A DNA stretch of 12,489 nucleotides, from assembly GCA_903933995.1 (NCBI GenBank), contig CAIZMD010000641.1:1-12489 (forward strand). The letters are read 5' to 3'. Source of the DNA: an uncultured Bacteroidota bacterium (lineage in GTDB: Bacteria; Bacteroidota; Bacteroidia; Chitinophagales; Chitinophagaceae). Position numbers and translations under genes: made by a program. Positions 7,160 to 12,489 of this stretch are shown here, in pieces. Numbering within the stretch: position 1 is the stretch's first letter; each line of letters starts with the position of its first letter. The notes beneath the pieces are model-generated. The model was not told where the DNA came from, ran no database searches, and was given only the letters and a program-made list of their open reading frames with translations.

Positions 7160-8638
7160 ATGAAAAGAATCTTCCCTATTCTCTTGTTGGTCTTGGCGCA
7201 AGTTGCGTTGGCGCAGGTAAAGAAACCAGCCGCTACCAGTGCAGGTGGATCTTCCAACCTTCCGCCCAAACATATTAGTATTACGCTTACACCACTAAAG
7301 AATTGCAAGATCTACTTGGGTAGCAATTATGGTAAGGGAAGGGCGCTGATGGATTCTGCCATCTTGGATGAGAAGGGGATGGGTGTGTTCAAAGGGAATA
7401 CCAAACTCACGGGGGGCATCTATTTTGTGGTATCTCCCCAGTACAGCATTTTATTTGAAGTGTTGATCAGTGACCAACAACATTTTAGTATTGTAGCAGA
7501 TACTGCTAAGAAAGACGATGTAAAAATTACGGGCTCTGCTGATAATGATTTGTTCCGCACTTATTCCAAAGTGTCAAATGAGAAGGGAAAGAAACTCAAT
7601 GAGCTAGAGTTGCAATACAAAGCCGCAACAACCAAGGCAGATAGTACCCGCTTGCGCGATTTGATTATTGCAGCAGACAAAGACTTACAGGACTATCGCA
7701 ACAGCATTATCAAACAATATCCCAAGTCTTTATTGGCCATGTTGTTCAATACCATGAAGCGACCAACGGCCCCAGAAATTCCTATTGTAAAAGGCGTACC
7801 AGATTCCAGCTATCCCTATAGATATGTAAAAGACCATTTCTGGGACGATGTCAATTTTAATGATGATCGTTTGTTGCGCACACCATTTTTTGAACCCAAA
7901 CTAGACGACTATTTTAAATACTATGTATCGCCAGATCCAGATAGTATTATTGCAGAAGTAAAATATATGCTGCTCTATGCCAGAACTGGAAAAGAGATTT
8001 TTCCTTATCTCTTAACCAAGTTCACTAACAAGTATATTAACCCAGAATTCATGGGTCAGGACAAAGTCTTTTTGTACCTGTTTGAAAATTTTTATGCCAA
8101 GGGCGATACGGTGCTACTGAATGCAGCATCTAAGAAAACCATTACCGAAAGAGCTTATAGTATGATGGCCAACCAACTTGGCCAACCCGCACCCCTATTG
8201 GATTTGACCGATACTACAGGCAAATCTGTTTCTCTTTATAATTTAAAATCTCCTTTTACCATTGTGGCGTTTTGGGATCCCAATTGTGGTCATTGTAAGG
8301 AAGAGATTCCTAGATTGGATTCCTTCTATCAAGCCAAGTGGAAGAAACAAGGAGTGGCAGTATTCTCTGTGAATATTTATGATAATGAAATTCCAGCTTG
8401 GAAGAAATTCTTGGTTGAGAAAAAGATCAGCAACACTTGGACACAGGCTTATCAAACCAAGGCATCGCGCACAGCGGAAGAAAAAGCGGGTAGACCCAAT
8501 TACAAGCAACTCTATGACGTGTATAAAACGCCAACCATTTATCTTTTGGATAAGGACAAAAGAATTATTGCCAAACAATTGAGTTTGGATCAGTTCAATG
8601 ATTTGATAGACGCCAAGATAAAATCAACAGGAAAATAG
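7160..8638 (+). CDS. Secreted TlpA-like thioredoxin-fold protein with DUF4369-like N-terminus
   Basis: Exported 492-residue thiol-disulfide protein. Residues 1-18 form a signal peptide (KR, hydrophobic core, cleavage probably after ALA). Residues about 35-110 resemble the beta-rich DUF4369 domain (SITLTPLKNCKIYLG, then a GxGxFKGxxxLxGGxYxV stretch). The helical middle (about 115-330) fits the DUF5106 type. The C-terminal third is a TlpA/AhpC-like thioredoxin fold with redox pair Cys376-Gly-His-Cys379 in WDPNCGHCKEEIP and cis-proline Pro458 in YKTPTIYLLD. Such proteins act in the periplasm or at the outer membrane, probably reducing or isomerising disulfides; the partner is not known. There is no lipobox Cys after the signal. 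ATG at 7160 leaves a 48-bp shared divergent region with rlmD; the 3' end converges on metF with a 7-nt gap. Confidence 0.9.
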   Translation: MKRIFPILLLVLAQVALAQVKKPAATSAGGSSNLPPKHISITLTPLKNCKIYLGSNYGKGRALMDSAILDEKGMGVFKGNTKLTGGIYFVVSPQYSILFEVLISDQQHFSIVADTAKKDDVKITGSADNDLFRTYSKVSNEKGKKLNELELQYKAATTKADSTRLRDLIIAADKDLQDYRNSIIKQYPKSLLAMLFNTMKRPTAPEIPIVKGVPDSSYPYRYVKDHFWDDVNFNDDRLLRTPFFEPKLDDYFKYYVSPDPDSIIAEVKYMLLYARTGKEIFPYLLTKFTNKYINPEFMGQDKVFLYLFENFYAKGDTVLLNAASKKTITERAYSMMANQLGQPAPLLDLTDTTGKSVSLYNLKSPFTIVAFWDPNCGHCKEEIPRLDSFYQAKWKKQGVAVFSVNIYDNEIPAWKKFLVEKKISNTWTQAYQTKASRTAEEKAGRPNYKQLYDVYKTPTIYLLDKDKRIIAKQLSLDQFNDLIDAKIKSTGK

Positions 8639-8645
8639 GAACAGT

Positions 8646-9599
8646 TTAGAATACATTCTTCACCACATTCCAAATAACTTTTGGTTTACCCAAGGTATAG
8701 TAATGCAATACGGGTGAACCAAAAGATTTGAGTTCCTTGCTTTGTTGGATTAACCACTCGGTACCAACTTGTTCGCATTCCGCGTCTGTCTTGCATTTGT
8801 TAATAGCGTTTGACAAATCGGTTGGAATGTCTACGTGGAAGATCCTAGGCAGCACCGATAATTGCTTCTTATTGGTTATGGGTTTTAGACCTGGAATAAT
8901 GGGAACGTTGATGCCCATATTCTTACAAGCCGTTACAAATTCAAAGAATTTTTGGTTGTCAAAGAACATCTGCGTCATGATATAATCGGCGCCAGCGTCT
9001 ACTTTTTCTTTGAGTTTGATGAGGTCTATTTCTAAGTTAGGTGCTTCAAAATGTTTTTCTGGATAACCAGCAACGCCCATGCAGAACTTGGTTTTACCAC
9101 CGCTCTTGATGTCTTCGTCTTGGTAAATGCCGTTATTCATATTGCTCACCTGACTCAAAAGGTCAATGGCAAAATGGTTGCCGTCTTTTTCTGGTTCAAA
9201 AGCAGATTCGTTCTTGGCAGCATCGCCACGCAATACCAATACATTGTCTATTCCCAAGAAATCTAGGTCAATTAAGGCGTCTTCGGTTTCACGTTTGGTA
9301 AAACCACCGCAGATAATATGCGGAACAGCGTCTACTTGGTAGTGGTTCATGATGGCCGCACAAATACCCACGGTTCCGGGGCGTTTGCGAACTTCTACGC
9401 GTTCAAAAGTGCCATCGGTCTTCTTTTTGAACATGGTTTCACTACGGTGATAGGTAACATTGATCCAAGATGGTTTAAATTCCATCAAGGGGTCCAAATG
9501 GTCATATAAAGTATTAATGGTCTTGCCTTTTAAGGGTGGCAAAACTTCAAAAGAAACTAATGTGTCCTTGGCCTGGGAAATATGATCTATCACTTTCAT
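8646..9599 (-). CDS. metF: Methylenetetrahydrofolate reductase
   Basis: FAD-dependent TIM-barrel enzyme that reduces 5,10-methylene-THF to 5-methyl-THF, supplying the methyl group for methionine synthesis. The 317-residue form from the ATG at 9599 begins MKVIDHISQA and has the bacterial MetF length. Landmarks are Glu18 in SFEVLPP (the proton-donor glutamate, E28 in E. coli), NVTYHR at 47-52, Asp126 in LVLRGD (flavin contact), CMGVAGYPEKH at 173-183, TQMFFD at 209-214 and IIPGLKP at 234-240. The frame is open for another 43 codons upstream, but that stretch is not family-like and contains the promoter, so it is excluded. Convergent with the thioredoxin-fold gene, divergent from lptB. No SAM or cobalamin riboswitch is visible upstream: the divergent gap is only 94 bp. 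Confidence 0.96.
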   Translation of the reverse strand: MKVIDHISQAKDTLVSFEVLPPLKGKTINTLYDHLDPLMEFKPSWINVTYHRSETMFKKKTDGTFERVEVRKRPGTVGICAAIMNHYQVDAVPHIICGGFTKRETEDALIDLDFLGIDNVLVLRGDAAKNESAFEPEKDGNHFAIDLLSQVSNMNNGIYQDEDIKSGGKTKFCMGVAGYPEKHFEAPNLEIDLIKLKEKVDAGADYIMTQMFFDNQKFFEFVTACKNMGINVPIIPGLKPITNKKQLSVLPRIFHVDIPTDLSNAINKCKTDAECEQVGTEWLIQQSKELKSFGSPVLHYYTLGKPKVIWNVVKNVF

Positions 9600-9604
9600 G
9601 GCGG

Positions 9605-9637
9605 CAAAAATAGGCAGAAACCTAAAACAATAACAAA
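9605..9637 (-). promoter_or_regulatory. Bacteroidota-type promoter for metF
   Basis: On the minus strand TTTG (9637-9634), a 21-nt spacer and TATTTTTG (9612-9605), an exact match to TAnnTTTG, precede metF. The -7 element ends five bases before the ATG, the same distance as at rlmD, so a leaderless or nearly leaderless transcript is expected. Confidence 0.6.
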
Positions 9638-9649
9638 ATACTAGGTCTA

Positions 9650-9684
9650 TTTGCCCCATCTTGCTACTAACAATCCTATTTTTA
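9650..9684 (+). promoter_or_regulatory. Weaker candidate promoter for lptB
   Basis: On the plus strand TTTG (9650-9653), a 23-nt spacer and TATTTTTA (9677-9684) resemble the -33/-7 pattern, with the last base of the -7 element off consensus and a long spacer. The element ends nine bases before the lptB ATG. It is arranged back to back with the metF promoter inside the 94-bp divergent gap. Confidence 0.35.
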
Positions 9685-9693
9685 CAGCAGTTT

Positions 9694-10515
9694 ATGAACC
9701 TGACCATCCATACCAAAGACCTGATCAAGAGTTACAAGGGAAGAACCGTTGTGAACCATGTGAGCGTGAATGTAGAGCAGGGAGAGATTGTGGGTTTACT
9801 AGGCCCCAATGGTGCCGGAAAGACCACCACATTCTATATGGTAGTGGGTTTGATCAAGCCAGATGAGGGTAGTGTATACCTCAATGATCTAGATATTACC
9901 AAGCTTCCCATGTATAAAAGGGCCCAAATGGGAATTGGCTACCTGCCACAGGAAGCCAGTGTGTTCCGCAAGCTCACCGTGGAAGACAATATTATGGCGG
10001 TGTTAGAAATGACCAAGCTCACCAAAGGAGAACGCCAGCATAAATTGGAGTCCCTCTTGGATGAATTTCACCTACATCATGTACGCAGCAACAATGGAGA
10101 CAGTTTGAGCGGAGGAGAAAGAAGAAGAACCGAAATTGCCCGGGCACTGGCCGTTGACCCCAAGTTTATCTTATTAGATGAACCCTTTGCCGGCGTGGAT
10201 CCCATTGCCGTAGAAGATATTCAAAGTGTGGTAGCCAAACTCAAGTATAAGAATATTGGGATCCTGATTACGGATCATAATGTAAACGAAACCCTCTCTA
10301 TTTGTGACCGGGCATATCTGTTGATTGAGGGAAAGATTTTCCGTCATGGTACTGCTGAGGAGCTGGCAGCTGATGAAAAAGTGCGCAGGTTGTACCTAGG
10401 AACCAATTTTGAACTCAAGCGAAAAGATTGGATCATTGAAATGGGAAAAGATAATACTCCCATGGCAGAGGTTGTAACCGAACAAACTGATACTGAAGCC
10501 CATCCATCAGAATAA
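9694..10515 (+). CDS. lptB: LPS export ABC transporter ATP-binding protein
   Basis: Cytoplasmic ATPase that drives the LptB2FG extractor, which moves lipopolysaccharide from the inner membrane into the Lpt bridge. From the ATG at 9694 the protein has 273 residues. Motifs in order: Walker A GPNGAGKT (37-44), Q-loop Gln86 in YLPQEASVF (a stretch typical of LptB), signature LSGGE (138-142), Walker B FILLDEP (158-164) with the D-loop GVDP, and switch His195 in ITDHN. The family usually ends near residue 240 after a YLG motif; here YLG (234-236) is followed by a tail of about 37 charged or polar residues. The frame can be opened 11 codons earlier at TTG 9661, but that would run through the promoter. 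The Lpt partner genes are not in the window. The next gene follows after 48 bp. Confidence 0.92.
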   Translation: MNLTIHTKDLIKSYKGRTVVNHVSVNVEQGEIVGLLGPNGAGKTTTFYMVVGLIKPDEGSVYLNDLDITKLPMYKRAQMGIGYLPQEASVFRKLTVEDNIMAVLEMTKLTKGERQHKLESLLDEFHLHHVRSNNGDSLSGGERRRTEIARALAVDPKFILLDEPFAGVDPIAVEDIQSVVAKLKYKNIGILITDHNVNETLSICDRAYLLIEGKIFRHGTAEELAADEKVRRLYLGTNFELKRKDWIIEMGKDNTPMAEVVTEQTDTEAHPSE

Positions 10516-10518
10516 TCC

Positions 10519-10549
10519 TTCGGTATTCTCAACATCATTGCTTATTTTG
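10519..10549 (+). promoter_or_regulatory. Weak candidate promoter for the GH3-family gene
   Basis: In the 48-bp gap after lptB, TTCG (10519-10522), a 19-nt spacer and TTATTTTG (10542-10549) give one mismatch in each element of the TTTG-N19-TAnnTTTG pattern. The element ends 14 bases before the ATG. Read-through from lptB is equally possible. Confidence 0.3.
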
Positions 10550-10563
10550 CCAAAGTCAAAGCA

Positions 10564-12087
10564 ATGAAAATACTCAGCCCAGCCATATCCCGATTAGCAA
10601 GACTCAGACAGGGTAAAATTGACCAATGGATGAATGAACCCATTGCGGCGCAGCGCGAGGTATTGCAAGACCTGATTACTCACGGACAATACACAGAATT
10701 TGGCAGGCGCTATGGGATGAAAGAGATTTTCAACATCCGCAAATTCAAAGAAGCCATTCCTATTCACGAATACGAAGACCTGAAACCCTATATCAATAGA
10801 TTGATGGAGGGGGAGGAACAATTGCTTTGGAACACACCTGTAAATTGGTTTGCCAAAAGCAGCGGCACTACCAGTGAGAAAAGTAAGTTTATTCCCATTA
10901 CAGAAGAGAGTTTAGAAGATAACCATTTTCAGGCAGCCAAAGATGTACTTACGCTGTATTATAATTACAATAATGAGAGTGATTTGCTCACGGGCAAAAG
11001 TCTGGTGATTGGTGGAAGCCATCAGATTAGCAAAGTGAATGAAGAGATTCAGTACGGAGACTTGAGTGCGGTCCTGTTGCAGAATACCCCTTTTTGGGGG
11101 CAGTGGATTCGCACTCCGGAATTAAGTATTGCACTCATGGACGAGTGGGAAGGAAAGATTGAAAGCCTTGCCCAGTCTACTATTGAAGAGAATGTAACTT
11201 CTATTGCTGGGGTACCTACTTGGACCCTGGTATTGGTCAAACGCATTCTAGAAATTACGGGCAAAGCCACGTTAAAAGAGGTTTGGCCCAATCTAGAATT
11301 ATACGGACATGGAGGGGTTTCTTTCACACCTTATCGTGAGCAGTTTAAAAAACTCTTGGGTCCCGGTGTTACTTATTTAGAAATGTACAATGCCAGTGAG
11401 GGATTTTTTGCAGCTCAGAATGACCCTTCTGAAGATGGCATGTTATTACTCCTGGATCATGGCATTTTTTATGAGTTCATGCCGGTGGAAGAATATGGTA
11501 AGCCTGACCCCAAGACCATTGGTTTGAACGATGTAGTGATTGGAAAAAATTACGCTCTGGTTATCAGCACAAATGGTGGCCTATGGCGATACTTGGTAGG
11601 AGACACCATTCAGTTTGTGAACCTATCTCCGTTCAAAGTAAAAGTGACTGGCCGATTAAAACAATATATCAATGCTTTTGGCGAAGAGCTGATTGCAGAC
11701 AATGCAGATAAAGCCATTACCATGGCCTGTGAGAAAACCGGTTTGGTGGTGAATGATTATACTGCGGCTCCTGTGTATATGGGCGATGAATCTAAAGGAG
11801 GACACGAGTGGTTGATAGAGTTTGATGAAACGCCTGTTTCAGTTGATCAATTTGCTTATGAGTTAGACTGCGCACTAAAATTGGTGAACAGTGATTATGA
11901 AGCCAAGCGATACAAAGATATTGCCCTAGTAATGCCACATGTGCACGCGCTAGACAAAACCGTTTTTCACGAGTGGTTGCGCAGCAAAGGCAAGCTGGGT
12001 GGGCAACACAAGATTCCTCGTTTGAGTAATGACCGAATCTATGTAGATGAAATTTTGGCGCAAATGCGCGATGCGAAATCAAAATGA
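10564..12087 (+). CDS. GH3-family acyl-adenylate-forming protein
   Basis: Member of the GH3 (auxin-responsive promoter) family in the ANL adenylate-forming superfamily. Plant members join amino acids to jasmonate or auxin through an acyl-adenylate; bacterial members are common in Bacteroidota but their substrates are mostly not established. The 507-residue frame matches a full-length single-gene member. Visible motifs: the ATP/phosphate loop SSGTTSEKSKFIPIT starting at 99, YNASEG at 275-280 (adenine-binding and catalytic Glu279 region), GDT at 346-348 in RYLVGDTIQF, and GRLKQYINAFGEEL leading into the C-terminal domain. The N-terminal helices (1-90) with EIFNIRKFKEAIPIHEYEDLKPYI are also typical. 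ATG at 10564 is chosen because the family commonly starts a few residues before the first helix. Located 48 bp after lptB. The reaction is inferred only at class level. Confidence 0.88.
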   Translation: MKILSPAISRLARLRQGKIDQWMNEPIAAQREVLQDLITHGQYTEFGRRYGMKEIFNIRKFKEAIPIHEYEDLKPYINRLMEGEEQLLWNTPVNWFAKSSGTTSEKSKFIPITEESLEDNHFQAAKDVLTLYYNYNNESDLLTGKSLVIGGSHQISKVNEEIQYGDLSAVLLQNTPFWGQWIRTPELSIALMDEWEGKIESLAQSTIEENVTSIAGVPTWTLVLVKRILEITGKATLKEVWPNLELYGHGGVSFTPYREQFKKLLGPGVTYLEMYNASEGFFAAQNDPSEDGMLLLLDHGIFYEFMPVEEYGKPDPKTIGLNDVVIGKNYALVISTNGGLWRYLVGDTIQFVNLSPFKVKVTGRLKQYINAFGEELIADNADKAITMACEKTGLVVNDYTAAPVYMGDESKGGHEWLIEFDETPVSVDQFAYELDCALKLVNSDYEAKRYKDIALVMPHVHALDKTVFHEWLRSKGKLGGQHKIPRLSNDRIYVDEILAQMRDAKSK

Positions 12088-12107
12088 TCTTGATCTGTTC
12101 AAGATCA
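12085..12107 (-). terminator. Hairpin at convergent gene ends
   Basis: A perfect 9-bp inverted repeat (TGATCTTGA, 5-nt loop TCTGT, TCAAGATCA) starts at the stop codon of the GH3 gene itself. On the minus strand the stem is followed by TTTTGATTT, so it fits better as a terminator of the membrane-protein gene coming from the right. On the plus strand no T-tract follows, though it may also stop or stabilise the GH3 mRNA. Confidence 0.5.
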
Positions 12108-12193
12108 ACAATCATCTCCTGATGCATCTGAAGTTTTCTTTAATACCAATCCCTTACCTCCCAACACAAATTCCAATATTCTAATAACAAATA

Positions 12194-12489
12194 TTAGTGT
12201 TGTGCATAAGCTCCCTTAGTAGGATGCGCACCTGCTAAAATATGCGTGACCAAAAACAGACTTACAAAAGATCCGGTGTAGAATAGGTAGAGGTATGGAA
12301 CATCTACCAAGGTATAAAAAACTACTAATGTAAGTTTCAATGCCGCAAATGGAAGATGATCTTGATTGATTCTCTGACCGCCGCGATTTAAGAACCAACA
12401 TCCCATCATAAAAATACTGGGAACTGTTAGAGACAGACCTACCAATAAAGCATGTTGCGTAGCAATATTTTCAGGCCCAAAGAATTTGG
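12194..12489 (-). CDS. Small multi-pass membrane protein (C-terminal part)
   Basis: The 3' end of a minus-strand gene whose start lies beyond the right edge; the frame stays open from the edge to the TAA at 12194. The visible piece, about 98 residues, begins KFFGPENIATQHALL and has three hydrophobic stretches (HALLVGLSLTVPSIFMMGC; FAALKLTLVVFYTLVDVPYL and on; SFVSLFLVTHILAG) joined by a short basic loop NRGGQRINQDHLP. It ends GAHPTKGAYAQH. I do not recognise it securely. The layout, with a proline in the first segment and an arginine/asparagine loop before the next, weakly recalls small four-helix families such as DUF6326, but this is a guess. Convergent with the GH3 gene; the 106-bp gap between them holds a hairpin. 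Confidence 0.7.
   Translation of the reverse strand, partial: KFFGPENIATQHALLVGLSLTVPSIFMMGCWFLNRGGQRINQDHLPFAALKLTLVVFYTLVDVPYLYLFYTGSFVSLFLVTHILAGAHPTKGAYAQH

Noticed and set aside
7112..7273. 54-codon N-terminal extension of rlmD
   Set aside because: It runs antisense into the signal-peptide region of the gene at 7160, is unlike RlmD N-termini, and lies upstream of a good promoter.
9600..9728. 43-codon N-terminal extension of metF
   Set aside because: It is Cys/Phe-rich, not MetF-like, covers the metF promoter and overlaps the lptB start.
10494..10517. CTGAT...ATCAG inverted repeat at the end of lptB
   Set aside because: Five pairs with a 14-base loop and no T-tract; consistent with chance.
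10564..12087. Recent transfer of the GH3 gene from plants
   Set aside because: The family is widespread in Bacteroidota, and codon use here looks like its neighbours; a plant origin is not needed.
11792..12127. 111-codon minus-strand frame at the end of the GH3 gene
   Set aside because: Antisense to the conserved GH3 C-terminal domain, with Cys/His-rich composition typical of a shadow frame.
12181..12197. AT-rich hairpin CTAATA / TATTAG near the end of the right-edge gene
   Set aside because: Only six A/T-rich pairs and no T-tract after it on either strand; the 9-bp stem nearby is a much better terminator.

Overview
This window reads as ordinary chromosome of a member of the Bacteroidota, probably Chitinophagaceae or a close relative. 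The lineage call is an inference from protein style: a DUF4369-like/thioredoxin protein, a bacterial GH3-family protein, tandem rhomboids with a Bacteroidota-type C-terminal tail, lack of clear Shine-Dalgarno sites, and promoters of the -33 TTTG / -7 TAnnTTTG type. No mobile element, tRNA, rRNA or CRISPR array was seen.

Layout. Positions 28-7111 hold six minus-strand genes in transcription order: rlmD (23S rRNA m5U methyltransferase), an apparently active rhomboid protease, a second rhomboid that has lost its catalytic serine, two paralogous membrane-anchored endonuclease/exonuclease/phosphatase (EEP) proteins, and cysS. The first five are spaced by 27 nt or less, or overlap, and look like one operon; a 125-bp gap precedes cysS. 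Divergent from rlmD, 7160-8638 encodes a secreted thioredoxin-fold protein. It converges on metF (8646-9599, minus). Divergent from metF is lptB (9694-10515, plus), followed by a GH3-family adenylate-forming enzyme (10564-12087, plus). The GH3 gene converges on the C-terminal part of a small multi-pass membrane protein cut by the right window edge.

Most genes are housekeeping: translation (cysS), rRNA modification (rlmD), one-carbon metabolism (metF) and LPS export (lptB). The most unusual part is the rhomboid/pseudo-rhomboid plus EEP/EEP block, two duplicated membrane families packed in a translationally coupled cluster; what they do together is unknown. A second point is that rlmD and metF both have a good -7 promoter element exactly five bases before the likely start codon, which implies leaderless or nearly leaderless mRNAs. 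I see no strong evidence for a wholly novel system.
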